A stretch of 64,000 bases of DNA from contig CM043878.1 of the NCBI GenBank assembly GCA_023846275.1, positions 12,283,501-12,347,500 on the forward strand, in the 5' to 3' direction. Shown in pieces: positions 23,582 through 37,702 of the stretch; position 1 is the first letter of the stretch, and each line of letters begins with the position of its first letter. Made by a program: the position numbers and the translations under genes. Below the pieces are notes generated by a model. It saw only the letters and a list, made by a program, of their open reading frames with translations, ran no database searches and had not been told where the DNA came from. Source of the stretch: Vanilla planifolia (lineage: Eukaryota; Streptophyta; Magnoliopsida; Asparagales; Orchidaceae).

Positions 23582-24641
23582 TATATTTTACGAAAAAATC
23601 GAAATGCTAAAAATGTGTAATATGAACAAATATTTTGAATAGTTATTTGCGTAGTTCGATGATCAACGATCATTAATACAATATTTGTATGTTTTGAGTT
23701 CTCTATTACTTTGTGATTTTTTGTACAATATCTTTTATGTCGTTGTTACTAAATTGACGTCCCTCCCAATTATTGCTTCTAGAAGAAATTCTCAAATTGT
23801 TAACCCAATATTTCTTCGCGTGGCTTTGATGTCGACATAAATTGCTTTATGTCACCGTAGTTATGGCGTAGGATCCACAAGAAGATATGCGCATCATTGG
23901 CTAATATGTCTTTTTTTAATTACGAAACAAAAAATGATAATAATTTAATATCGATTTCAACGATTATTGTCGTAAACTTTTAAAGAAATTTATAAAATAA
24001 ATATAGATTAATATGTGTATATTAAGTTGTCGATGAAATGAATTTAGTATAAATTAATATTTGTAATAGAATTATAAAAAATGAATTTTGTCATAGTTTA
24101 ATAAGTTAATTTAAGTGAGATATTAGTGAGTGTTATTTTTATTTATTGATATCTTCCTATATTGTGAGCCTGTAATCCTAGTTAACTCATCGAATTTATA
24201 TCACATATTATAAATTCGTTGTGGACCGTCTTACAATTGAAAATTTTGTTTTTTTTACCGATTTACTATACGTATATTTTTATATATCATTCATAATAAA
24301 TCGTTAAATTTTAATTTTTACTTTTAAGATGAGAAATTAATAAATATATTAAATTACGTTTGTTAAAAAAATTTAACTCTTTGATTTTATATAATTAATT
24401 AAGAGATCACATTTGGATATTTTATATTCTTTTCTAAATCTTCTAAATTAATTTATTATATATGATAAGCAAATTAAATTATGGAATTTAAAATAAAAAA
24501 ATATAGCTAATAAATAACTGTAATAGTTTTATATAGTTTCGAAATAATATATTTTAAAAAATAATAATATTTTATGTTTAAAAGTTTTATAAGAAATTAC
24601 GTTTTATTTTGTTTTGAATATTTCTCCAATAAAAAAAATTT
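22877..24641 (+). repeat. Unit 14 (1765 bp), sister of unit 3
   Basis: It shares CCGCGAG with unit 3 only, and TATATAG near its end with units 3, 4 and 7. The rest is first-subfamily (AAGATGAG, AAATTATGG). Confidence 0.97.
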
Positions 24642-24963
24642 GATTATATCCTAGATATTTAAAAAATAAAAACAGGGAAATAATCTACGTTAATCACGAA
24701 CCAAATAAAGAAATGTCGCATAATTGGCGCTTTCGTATTTTAGCGGGTGTCCGCATAATACTTCTATGCGACAACGTAAACCCGTACGAGCCTTCGATTC
24801 GGCGATTTCGCAGGAAAACCGTGAGTGTTAGCTCACGGATTTTGGCCATTTTCTGCGTCCGCATAATTTGTTTTATGCGGAAGGTCCTATAGTTTCAGTG
24901 GATTGTTATTGTGCGGGACGAAAAGAAGGGGGAAGAAAAAAACAAGCGCATTATCAAACAGAG

Positions 24964-24994
<31 letters not shown>

Positions 24995-25305
24995 CTTTTT
25001 TCCAAAGTTCGGAAAAAAAAGTTACATTACGCGGTCAGTTTTAAAAGATATTTTAAAATAAATATAAACTATTCATTATATAAATTTAATGTTTTGGGTT
25101 TTATGTAAACATCCATATTAAATCATGAATCTCTTTATTAAAACTATTAAGTTATTTATTAATAAAGAATAATTATAGGAGTTTAAAAACATTTATTACG
25201 TTTAAATACAATAATCGTATATTAATCAAACTTTAATTTCGTAAAAACAAAGATTTTAAGTTATTTTGTGTCATATTTTATTTTATTCTAATATATGTGA
25301 GCAAA

Positions 25306-25344
<39 letters not shown>

Positions 25345-26396
25345 ACGAAAAAATCGAAATGCTAAAAATGTGTAATATGAACAAATATTTTGAATAGTTA
25401 TTTGCGTAGTTCGATGATCAACGATCATTAATACAATATTTGTATGTTTTGAGTTCTCTATTACTTTGTGATTTTTTGTACAATATCTTTTATGTCGTTG
25501 TTACTAAATTGACGTCCCTCCCAATTATTGCTTCTAGAAGAAATTCTCAAATTGTTAACCCAATATTTCTTCGCGTGGCTTTGATGTCGACATAAATTGC
25601 TTTATGTCCCCGTAGTTATGGCGTAGGATCCACAAGAAGATATGCGCATCATTGGCTAATATGTCTTTTTTTAATTACGAAACAAAAAATGATAATAATT
25701 TAATATCGATTTCAACGATTATTGTCGTAAACTTTTAAAGAAATTTATAAAATAAATATAGATTAATATGTGTATATTAAGTTGTCGATGAAATGAATTT
25801 AGTATAAATTAATATTTGTAATAGAATTATAAAAAATGAATTTTGTCATAGTTTAATAAGTTAATTTAAGTGAGATATTAGTGAGTGTTATTTTTATTTT
25901 TTGATATCTTCCTATATTGTGAGCCTGTAATCCTAGGTAACTCATCGAATTTATATCAAATATTATAAATTCGTTGTGGACCGTCTTACAATTGAAAATT
26001 TTTTTTTTTTTACCGATTTACTATACGTATATTTATATATATCATTCATAATAAATCGTTAAATTTTAATTTTTACTTTTAAGATGAGAAATTAATAAAT
26101 ATATTAAATTACGTTTGTTAAAAAAATTTAACTCTTTGATTTTATATAATTAATTAAGAGATCACATTTGGATATTTTATATTCTTTTCTAAATCTTCTA
26201 AATTAATTTATTATATATGATAAGCAAATTAAATTATGGAATTTAAAATAAAAAAATATAGCTAATAAATAACTGTAATAGTTTTATGTAGTTTCGAAAT
26301 AATATATTTTAAAAAATAATAATATTTTTTTTTTAAAAGTTTTATAAGAAATTACGTTTTATTTTGTTTTGAATATTTCTCCAATAAAAAAAATTT
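24642..26396 (+). repeat. Unit 15 (1755 bp), cassette position b, copy 3
   Basis: CAGGG, GAGTTAC, TCCCCG and the terminal T-run match units 5 and 8. It begins the third cassette copy, separated from the second by units 11-14. Confidence 0.97.
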
Positions 26397-26720
26397 GATT
26401 ATATCCTAGATATTTAAAAAATAAAAACGGGGAAATAATCTACGTTAATCACGAACCAAATAAAGAAATGTCGCATAATTGGCGCTTTGGTATTTTAGCG
26501 GGTGTCCGCATAATACTTCTATGCGACAACGTAAACCCGTACGAGCCTTCGATTCGGCGATTTCGCAGGAAAACCGTGAGTGTTAGCTCACGGATTTTGG
26601 CCATTTTCTGCGTCCGCATAATTTGTTTTATGCGGAAGGTCCTATAGTTTCAGTGGATTGTTATTGTGCGGGACGAAAAGAAGGGGGGAAAAAAAAACAA
26701 GCGCATTATCAAACAGAGTT

Positions 26721-26751
<31 letters not shown>

Positions 26752-27059
26752 CTTTTTTCCAAAGTTCGGAAAAAAAAGTTACATTACGCGGTCAGTTTTA
26801 AAAGATATTTTAAAATAAATATAAACTATTCATTATATAAATTTAATGTTTTGGGTTTTATGTAAACATCCATATTAAATCATGAATCTCTTTATTAAAA
26901 CTATTAAGTTATTTATTAATAAAGAATAATTATAGGAGTTTAAAAACATTTATTACGTTTAAATACAATAATCGTATATTAATCAAACTTTAATTTCGTA
27001 AAAACAAAGATTTTAAGTTATTTTGTGTCATATTTTATTTTATTCTAATATATGTGAGC

Positions 27060-27091
<32 letters not shown>

Positions 27092-28151
27092 TAAATATTT
27101 TACGAAAAAATCGAAATGCTAAAAATGTGTAATATGAACAAATATTTTGAATAGTTATTTGCGTAGTTCGATGATCAACGATCATTAATACAATATTTGT
27201 ATGTTTTGAGTTCTCTATTACTTTGTGATTTTTTGTACAATATCTTTTGTCGTTGTTACTAAATTGACGTCCCTCCCAATTATTGCTTCTAGAAGAAATT
27301 CTCAAATTGTTAACCCAATATTTCTTCGCGTGGCTTTGATGTCGACATAAATTGCTTTATGTCACCGTAGTTATGGCGTAGGATGCACAAGAAGATATGC
27401 GCATCATTGGCTAATATGTCTTTTTTTAATTACGAAAAAAAAAATGATAATAATTTAATATCGATTTCAACGATTATTGTCGTAAACTTTTAAAGAAATT
27501 TATAAAATAAATATAGATTAATATGTGTATATTAAGTTGTCGATGAAATGAATTTAGTATAAATTAATATTTGTAATAGAATTATAAAAAATGAATTTTG
27601 TCATAGTTTAATAAGTTAATTTAAGTGAGATATTAGTGAGTGTTATTTTTATTTATTGATATCTTCCTATATTGTGAGCCTGTAATCCTAGTTAACTCAT
27701 CGAATTTATATCACATATTATAAATTCGTTGTGGACCGTCTTACAATTGAAAATTTTGTTTTTTTTACCGATTTACTATACGTATATTTATATATATCAT
27801 TCATAATAAATCGTTAAATTTTAATTTTTACTTTTAAGATGAGAAATTAATAAATATATTAAATTACGTTTGTTAAAAAAATTTAACTCTTTGATTTTAT
27901 ATAATTAATTAAGAGATCACATTTGGATATTTTATATTCTTTTCTAAATCTTCTAAATTAATTTATTATATATGATAAGCAAATTAAATTATGGAATTTA
28001 AAATAAAAAAATATAGCTAATAAATAACTGTAATAGTTTTATGTAGTTTCGAAATAATATATTTTAAAAAATAATAATATTTTATGTTTAAAAGTTTTAT
28101 AAGAAATTACGTTTTATTTTGTTTTGAATATTTCACCAATAAAAAAAATTT
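26397..28151 (+). repeat. Unit 16 (1755 bp), cassette position c, copy 3
   Basis: c-type set, CACCAATAAA end and the ACGAAAAAAAAAATG run shared with unit 9. The TA tract carries a private interruption, ATATAAATATTT, near 27092. Confidence 0.97.
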
Positions 28152-28475
28152 GATTATATCCTAGATATTTAAAAAATAAAAACGGGGAAATAATCTACGT
28201 TAATCACGAACCAAATAAAGAAATGTCGCATAATTGGCGCTTTCGTATTTTAGCGGGTGTCCGCATAATACTTCTATGCGACAACGGAAACCCGTACGAG
28301 CCTTCGATTCGGCGATTTCGCAGGAAAACCGTGAGTGTTAGCTCACGGATTTTGGCCATTTTCTGCGTCCGCATAATTTGTTTGATGCGGAAGGTCCTAT
28401 AGTTTCAGTGGATTGTTATTGTGCGGGACGAAAAGAAGGGGGAAGAAAAAAACAAGCGCATTATCAAACAGAGTT

Positions 28476-28507
<32 letters not shown>

Positions 28508-28825
28508 CTTTTTTCCAAAGTTCGGAAAAAAAAGTTACATTACGCGGTCAGTTTTAAAAGATATTTTAAAATAAATATAAACTATTCATTATATAAATTT
28601 AATGTTTTGGGTTTTATGTAAACATCCATATTAAATCATGAATCTCTTTATTAAAACTATAAAGTTATTAATTAATAAAGAATAATTATAGGAGTTTAAA
28701 AACATTTATTACGTTTAAATACAATAATCGTATATTAATCAAACTTTAATTTCGTAAAAACAAAGATTTTAAGTTTTTTTGTGTCATATTTTATTTTATT
28801 CTAATATATGTGAGCAAAAGAAAAA

Positions 28826-28898
<73 letters not shown>

Positions 28899-29951
28899 AC
28901 GAAAAAATCGAAATGCTAAAAATGTGTAATATGAACAAATATTTTGAGTAGTTATTTGCGTAGTTCGATGATCAACGATCATTAATACAATATTTGTATG
29001 TTTTGAGTTCTCTATTACTTTGTGATTTTTTGTACAATATCTTTTATGTCGTTGTTACTAAATTGACGTCCCTCCCAATTATTGCTTCTAGAAGAAATTC
29101 TCAAATTGTTAACCCAATATTTCTTCGCGTGGCTTTGATGTCGACATAAATTGCTTTATGTCACCGTAGTTATGGCGTAGGATCCACAAGAAGATATGCG
29201 CATCATTGGCTAATATGTCTTTTTTTAATTACGAAACAAAAAATGATAATAATTTAATATCGATTTCAACGATTATTGTCGTAAACTTTTAAAGAAATTT
29301 ATAAAATAAATATAGATTAATATGTGTATATTAAGTTGTCGATGAAATGAATTTAGTATAAATTAATATTTGTAATAGAATTATAAAAAATGAATTTTGT
29401 CATAGTTTAATAAGTTAATTTAAGTGAGATATTAGTGAGTGTTATTTTTATTTATTGATATCTTCCTATATTGTGAGCCTGTAATCCTAGTTAACTCATC
29501 GAATTTATATCAGATATTATAAATTCGTTGTGGACCGTCTTACAATTGAAAATTTTGTTTTTTTTTACCGATTTACTATACGTATATTTATATATATCAT
29601 TCATAATAAATCGTTAAATTTTAATTTTTACTTTTAGGATGAGAAATTAATAAATATATTAAATTACGTTTGTTAAAAAAATTTAACTCTTTGATTTTAT
29701 ATAATTAATTAAGAGATCACATTTGGATATTTTATATTCTTTTCTAAATCTTCTAAATTAATTTATTATATATGATAAGCAAATTAAATTTTGGAATTTA
29801 AAATAAAAAAATATAGCTAATAAATAACTGTAATAGTTTTATGTAGTTTCGAAATAATATATTTTAAAAAATAATAATATTTTATGTTTAAAAGTTTTAT
29901 AAGAAATTACGTTTTATTTTGTTTTGAATATTTCTCCAATAAAAAAAATTT
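28152..29951 (+). repeat. Unit 17 (1800 bp, longest copy), cassette d start with second-subfamily body
   Basis: It starts with CAACGGAAAC. It then has AACTATAAAG (shared only with unit 28), TTATTAATTAATAAAG, GTTTTTTTGTGTC and GAGTAG, plus a 62-nt TA tract that accounts for its length. Confidence 0.97.
28834..28895 (+). repeat. Expanded TA tract in unit 17 (62 nt)
   Basis: This is the longest alternating TA run in the window, roughly twice the usual length. It explains why unit 17 is 1800 bp. Such a run can extrude a cruciform. Confidence 0.97.
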
Positions 29952-30275
29952 GATTATATCCTAGATATTTAAAAAATAAAAACGGGGAAATAATCTACGT
30001 TAATCACGAACCAAATAAAGAAATGTCGCATAATTGGCGCTTTCGTATTTTAGCGGGTGTCCGTATAATACTTCTATGCGACAACGTAAACCCGTACGAG
30101 CCTTCGATTCGGCGATTTCGCAGGAAAACCGTGAGTGTTAGCTCACGGATTTTGGCCATTTTCTGCGTCCGCATAATTTGTTTGATGCGGAAGGTCCTAT
30201 AGTTTCAGTGGATTGTTATTGTGCGGGACGAAAAGAAGGGGGAAGAAAAAAACAAGCGCATTATAAAACAGAGTT

Positions 30276-30306
<31 letters not shown>

Positions 30307-31705
30307 CTTTTTTCCAAAGTTCGGAAAAAAAAGTTACATTACGCGGTCAGTTTTAAAAGATATTTTAAAATAAATATAAACTATTCATTATATAAATTTA
30401 ATGTTTTGGGTTTTATGTAAACATCCATATTAAATCATGAATCTCTTTATTAAAACTATTAAGTTATTTATTAATAAAGAATAATTATAGGAGTTTAAAA
30501 ACATTTATTACGTTTAAATAAAATAATCGTATATTAATCAAACTTTAATTTCGTAAAAACAAAGATTTTAAGTTATTTTGTGTCATATTTTATTTTATTC
30601 TAATATATGTGAGCAAAAAAAAAAAAAATATATATATATATATATATATTTTACGAAAAAATCGAAATGCTAAAAATGTGTAATATGAACAAATATTTTG
30701 AATAGTTATTTGCGTAGTTCGATGATCAACGATCATTAATACAATATTTGTATGTTTTGAGTTCTCTATTACTTTGTGATTTTTTGTACAATATCTTTTA
30801 TGTCGTTGTTACTAAATTGACGTCCCTCCCAATTATTGCTTCTAGAAGAAATTCTCAAATTGTTAACCCAATATTTCTTCGCGTGGCTTTGATGTCGACA
30901 TAAATTGCTTTATGTCACCGTAGTTATGGCGTAGGATCCACAAGAAGATATGCGCATCATTGGCTAATATGTCTTTTTTTAATTACGAAACAAAAAATGA
31001 TAATAATTTAATATCGATTTCAACGATTATTGTCGTAAACTTTTAAAGAAATTTATAAAATAAATATAGATTAATATGTGTATATTAAGTTGTCGATGAA
31101 ATGAATTTAGTATAAATTAATATTTGTAATAGAATTATAAAAAATGAATTTTGTCATAGTTTAATAAGTTAATTTAAGTGAGATATTAGTGAGTGTTATT
31201 TTTATTTTTTGATATCTTCCTATATTGTGAGCCTGTAATCCTAGTTAACTCATCGAATTTATATCAGATATTATAAATTCGTTGTGGACCGTCTTACAAT
31301 TGAAAATTTTGTTTTTTTTTACCGATTTACTATACGTATATTTATATATATCATTCATAATAAATCGTTAAATTTTAATTTTTACTTTTAGGATGAGAAA
31401 TTAATAAATATATTAAATTACGTTTGTTAAAAAAATTTAACTCTTTGATTTTATATAATTAATTAAGAGATCACATTTGGATATTTTATATTCTTTTCTA
31501 AATCTTCTAAATTAATTTATTATATATGATAAGCAAATTAAATTTTGGAATTTAAAATAAAAAAATATAGCTAATAAATAACTGTAATAGTTTTATGTAG
31601 TTTCGAAATAATATATTTTAAAAAATAATAATATTTTATGTTTAAAAGTTTTATAAGAAATTACGTTTTATTTTGTTTTGAATATTTCTCCAATAAAAAA
31701 AATTT
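29952..31705 (+). repeat. Unit 18 (1754 bp)
   Basis: It has CCGTATAAT (C113 to T) and AAATAAAATAATCG, a pair found together only in units 29 and 36. A private TTATAAAACAG precedes the T tract. Confidence 0.97.
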
Positions 31706-32029
31706 GATTATATCCTAGATATTTAAAAAATAAAAACGGGGAAATAATCTACGTTAATCACGAACCAAATAAAGAAATGTCGCATAATTGGCGCTTTCGT
31801 ATTTTAGCGGGTGTCCGCATAATACTTCTATGCGACAACGTAAACCCGTACGAGCCTTCGATTCGGCGATTTCGCAGGAAAACCGTGAGTGTTAGCTCAC
31901 GGATTTTGGCCATTTTCTGCGTCCGCATAATTTGTTTTATGCGGAAGGTCCTATAGTTTCAGTGGATTGTTATTGTGCGGGACGAAAAGAAGGGGGAAGA
32001 AAAAAACAAGCGCATTATCAAACAGAGTT

Positions 32030-32060
<31 letters not shown>

Positions 32061-32372
32061 CTTTTTTCCAAAGTTCGGAAAAAAAAGTTACATTACGCGG
32101 TCAGTTTTAAAAGATATTTTAAAATAAATATAAACTATTCATTATATAAATTTAATGTTTTGGGTTTTATGTAAACATCCATATTAAATCATGAATCTCT
32201 TTATTAAAACTATTAAGTTATTTATTAATAAAGAATAATTATAGGAGTTTAAAAACATTTATTACGTTTAAATACAATAATCGTATATTAATCAAACTTT
32301 AATTTCGTAAAAACAAAGATTTTAAGTTATTTTGTGTCATATTTTATTTTATTCTAATATATGTGAGCAAAA

Positions 32373-32403
<31 letters not shown>

Positions 32404-33463
32404 TATTTTACGAAAAAATCGAAATGCTAAAAATGTGTAATATGAACAAATATTTTGAATAGTTATTTGCGTACTTCGATCATCAACGATCATTAATACA
32501 ATATTTGTATGTTTTGAGTTCTCTATTACTTTGTGATTTTTTGTACAATATCTTTTATGTCGTTGTTACTAAATTGACGTCCCTCCCAATTATTGCTTCT
32601 AGAAGAAATTCTCAAATTGTTAACCCAATATTTCTTCGCGTGGCTTTGATGTCGACATAAATTGCTTTATGTCACCGTAGTTATGGCGTAGGATCCACAA
32701 GAAGATATGCGCATCATTGGCTAATATGTCTTTTTTTAATTACGAAACAAAAAATGATAATAATTTAATATCGATTTCAACGATTATTGTCGTAAACTTT
32801 TAAAGAAATTTATAAAATAAATATAGATTAATATGTGTATATTAAGTTGTCGATGAAATGAATTTAGTATAAATTAATATTTGTAATAGAATTATAAAAA
32901 ATGAATTTTGTCATAGTTTAATAAGTTAATTTAAGTGAGATATTAGTGAGTGTTATTTTTATTTTTTGATATCTTCCTATATTGTGAGCCTGTAATCCTA
33001 GTTAACTCATCGAATTTATATCAGATATTATAAATTCGTTGTGGACCGTCTTACAATTGAAAATTTTGTTTTTTTTTTACCGATTTACTATACGTATATT
33101 TATATATATCATTCATAATAAATCGTTAAATTTTAATTTTTACTTTTAGGATGAGAAATTAATAAATATATTAAATTACGTTTGTTAAAAAAATTTAACT
33201 CTTTGATTTTATATAATTAATTAAGAGATCACATTTGGATATTTTATATTCTTTTCTAAATCTTCTAAATTAATTTATTATATATGATAAGCAAATTAAA
33301 TTTTGGAATTTAAAATAAAAAAATATAGCTAATAAATAACTGTAATAGTTTTATGTAGTTTCGAAATAATATATTTTAAAAAATAATAATATTTTATGTT
33401 TAAAAGTTTTATAAGAAATTACGTTTTATTTTGTTTTGAATATTTCTCCAATAAAAAAAATTT
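31706..33463 (+). repeat. Unit 19 (1758 bp)
   Basis: It begins a run of four units (19-22) that carry TTTTATGCGG at the terminal hairpin within the second subfamily. Private changes are GTACTTCGATCATCAACG at the small palindrome. Confidence 0.97.
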
Positions 33464-33787
33464 GATTATATCCTAGATATTTAAAAAATAAAAACGGGGA
33501 AATAATCTACGTTAATCACGAACCAAATAAAGAAATGTCGCATAATTGGCGCTTTCGTATTTTAGCGGGTGTCCGCATAATACTTCTATGCGACAACGTA
33601 AACCCGTACGAGCCTTCGATTCGGCGATTTCGCAGGAAAACCGTGAGTGTTAGCTCACGGATTTTGGCCATTTTCTGCGTCCGCATAATTTGTTTTATGC
33701 GGAAGGTCCTATAGTTTCAGTGGATTGTTATTGTGCGGGACGAAAAGAAGGGGGAAGAAAAAAACAAGCGCATTATCAAACAGAGTT

Positions 33788-33818
<31 letters not shown>

Positions 33819-34126
33819 CTTTTTTCCAAAGTTCGGAAAAAAAAGTTACATTACGCGGTCAGTTTTAAAAGATATTTTAAAATAAATATAAACTATTCAT
33901 TATATAAATTTAATGTTTTGGGTTTTATGTAAACATCCATATTAAATCATGAATCTCTTTATTAAAACTATTAAGTTATTTATTAATAAAGAATAATTAT
34001 AGGAGTTTAAAAACATTTATTACGTTTAAATACAATAATCGTATATTAATCAAACTTTAATTTCGTAAAAACAAAGATTTTAAGTTATTTTGTGTCATAT
34101 TTTATTTTATTCTAATATATGTGAGC

Positions 34127-34178
<52 letters not shown>

Positions 34179-35231
34179 ACGAAAAAATCGAAATGCTAAA
34201 AATGTGTAATATGAACAAATATTTTGAATAGTTATTTGCGTAGTTCGATGATCAACGATCATTAATACAATATTTGTATGTTTTGAGTTCTCTATTACTT
34301 TGTGATTTTTTGTACAATATCTTTTATGTCGTTGTTACTAAATTGACGTCCCTCCCAATTATTGCTTCTAGAAGAAATTCTCAAATTGTTAACCCAATAT
34401 TTCTTCGCGTGGCTTTGATGTCGACATAAATTGCTTTATGTCACCGTAGTTATGGCGTAGGATCCACAAGAAGATATGCGCATCATTGGCTAATATGTCT
34501 TTTTTTAATTACGAAACAAAAAATGATAATAATTTAATATCGATTTCAACGATTATTGTCGTAAACTTTTAAAGAAATTTATAAAATAAATATAGATTAA
34601 TATGTGTATATTAAGTTGTCGATGAAATGAATTTAGTATAAATTAATATTTGTAATAGAATTATAAAAAATGAATTTTGTCATAGTTTAATAAGTTAATT
34701 TAAGTGAGATATTAGTGAGTGTTATTTTTATTTTTTGATATCTTCCTATATTGTGAGCCTGTAATCCTAGTTAACTCATCGAATTTATATCAGATATTAT
34801 AAATTCGTTGTGGACCGTCTTACAATTGAAAATTTTGTTTTTTTTTACCGATTTACTATACGTATATTTATATATATCATTCATAATAAATCGTTAAATT
34901 TTAATTTTTACTTTTAGGATGAGAAATTAATAAATATATTAAATTACGTTTGTTAAAAAAATTTAACTCTTTGATTTTATATAATTAATTAAGAGATCAC
35001 ATTTGGATATTTTATATTCTTTTCTAAATCTTCTAAATTAATTTATTATATATGATAAGCAAATTAAATTTTGGAATTTAAAATAAAAAAATATAGCTAA
35101 TAAATAACTGTAATAGTTTTATGTAGTTTCGAAATAATATATTTTAAAAAATAATAATATTTTATGTTTAAAAGTTTTATAAGAAATTACGTTTTATTTT
35201 GTTTTGAATATTTCTCCAATAAAAAAAATTT
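33464..35231 (+). repeat. Unit 20 (1768 bp)
   Basis: TTTTATGCGG hairpin type with a second-subfamily body. Its extra length is in the A-run and TA tract around 34127-34175. Confidence 0.97.
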
Positions 35232-35903
35232 GATTATATCCTAGATATTTAAAAAATAAAAACGGGGAAATAATCTACGTTAATCACGAACCAAATAAAG
35301 AAATGTCGCATAATTGGCGCTTTCGTATTTTAGCGGGTGTCCGCATAATACTTCTATGCGACAACGTAAACCCGTACGAGCCTTCGATTCGGCGATTTCG
35401 CAGGAAAACCGTGAGTGTTAGCTCACGGATTTTGGCCATTTTCTGCGTCCGCATAATTTGTTTTATGCGGAAGGTCCTATAGTTTCAGTGGATTGTTATT
35501 GTGCGGGACGAAAAGAAGGGGGAAGAAAAAAACAAGCGCATTATCAAACAGAGTTCCTTTTTTTTTTTTTTTTCTTTTTTTTTTTCTTTTTTCCAAAGTT
35601 CGGAAAAAAAAGTTACATTACGCGGTCAGTTTTAAAAGATATTTTAAAATAAATATAAACTATTCATTATATAAATTTAATGTTTTGGGTTTTATGTAAA
35701 CATCCATATTAAATCATGAATCTCTTTATTAAAACTATTAAGTTATTTATTAATAAAGAATAATTATAGGAGTTTAAAAACATTTATTACGTTTAAATAC
35801 AATAATCGTATATTAATCAAACTTTAATTTCGTAAAAACAAAGATTTTAAGTTATTTTGTGTCATATTTTATTTTATTCTAATATATGTGAGCAAAAGAA
35901 AAA

Positions 35904-35934
<31 letters not shown>

Positions 35935-36991
35935 TTTTACGAAAAAATCGAAATGCTAAAAATGTGTAATATGAACAAATATTTTGAATAGTTATTTGCG
36001 TAGTTCGATGATCAACGATCATTAATACAATATTTGTATGTTTTGAGTTCTCTATTACTTTGTGATTTTTTGTACAATATCTTTTATGTCGTTGTTACTA
36101 AATTGACGTCCCTCCCAATTATTGCTTCTAGAAGAAATTCTCAAATTGTTAACCCAATATTTCTTCGCGTGGCTTTGATGTCGACATAAATTGCTTTATG
36201 TCACCGTAGTTATGGCGTAGGATCCACAAGAAGATATGCGCATCATTGGCTAATATGTCTTTTTTTAATTACGAAACAAAAAATGATAATAATTTAATAT
36301 CGATTTCAACGATTATTGTCGTAAACTTTTAAAGAAATTTATAAAATAAATATAGATTAATATGTGTATATTAAGTTGTCGATGAAATGAATTTAGTATA
36401 AATTAATATTTGTAATAGAATTATAAAAAATGAATTTTGTCATAGTTTAATAAGTTAATTTAAGTGAGATATTAGTGAGTGTTATTTTTATTTTTTGATA
36501 TCTTCCTATATTGTGAGCCTGTAATCCTAGTTAACTCATCGAATTTATATCAGATATTATAAATTCGTTGTGGACCGTCTTACAATTGAAAATTTTGTTT
36601 TTTTTTACCGATTTACTATACGTATATTTATATATATCATTCATAATAAATCGTTAAATTTTAATTTTTACTTTTAGGATGAGAAATTAATAAATATATT
36701 AAATTACGTTTGTTAAAAAAATTTAACTCTTTGATTTTATATAATTAATTAAGAGATCACATTTGGATATTTTATATTCTTTTCTAAATCTTCTAAATTA
36801 ATTTATTATATATGATAAGCAAATTAAATTTTGGAATTTAAAATAAAAAAATATAGCTAATAAATAACTGTAATAGTTTTATGTAGTTTCGAAATAATAT
36901 ATTTTAAAAAATAATAATATTTTATGTTTAAAAGTTTTATAAGAAATTACGTTTTATTTTGTTTTGAATATTTCTCCAATAAAAAAAATTT
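35232..36991 (+). repeat. Unit 21 (1760 bp), interrupted T tract
   Basis: TTTTATGCGG hairpin type. The poly(T) tract contains an extra C at 35574, the only such interruption I found in the window. Confidence 0.97.
35558..35592 (+). repeat. Poly(T) tract with an extra C in unit 21
   Basis: A C at 35574 splits the tract in addition to the standard C at 35586. Useful as a single-copy marker within the array. Confidence 0.9.
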
Positions 36992-37652
36992 GATTATATC
37001 CTAGATATTTAAAAAATAAAAACGGGGAAATAATCTACGTTAATCACGAACCAAATAAAGAAATGTCGCATAATTGGCGCTTTCGTATTTTAGCGGGTGT
37101 CCGCATAATACTTCTATGCGACAACGTAAACCCGTACGAGCCTTCGATTCGGCGATTTCGCAGGAAAACCGTGAGTGTTAGCTCACGGATTTTGGCCATT
37201 TTCTGCGTCCGCATAATTTGTTTTATGCGGAAGGTCCTATAGTTTCAGTGGATTGTTATTGTGCGGGACGAAAAGAAGGGGGAAGAAAAAAACAAGCGCA
37301 TTATCAAACAGAGTTCCTTTTTTTTTTTTTTTTTTTTTTTTTTTCTTTTTTCCAAAGTTCGGAAAAAAAAGTTACATTACGCGGTCAGTTTTAAAAGATA
37401 TTTTAAAATAAATATAAACTATTCATTATATAAATTTAATGTTTTGGGTTTTATGTAAACATCCATATTAAATCATGAATCTCTTTATTAAAACTATTAA
37501 GTTATTTATTAATAAAGAATAATTATAGGAGTTTAAAAACATTTATTACGTTTAAATACAATAATCGTATATTAATCAAACTTTAATTTCGTAAAAACAA
37601 AGATTTTAAGTTATTTTGTGTCATATTTTATTTTATTCTAATATATGTGAGC

Positions 37653-37702
<50 letters not shown>

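Larger units (their letters stand above)
24642..29951 (+). repeat. Three-unit cassette, copy 3 (units 15-17)
   Basis: Same marker order, placed seven units after copy 2. The match ends inside unit 17, whose body belongs to the second subfamily. Confidence 0.88.

Noticed and set aside
28791..28982. Minus-strand ORF across the TA tract in unit 17
   Set aside because: It is mostly a Tyr-Ile repeat from the expanded TA tract.
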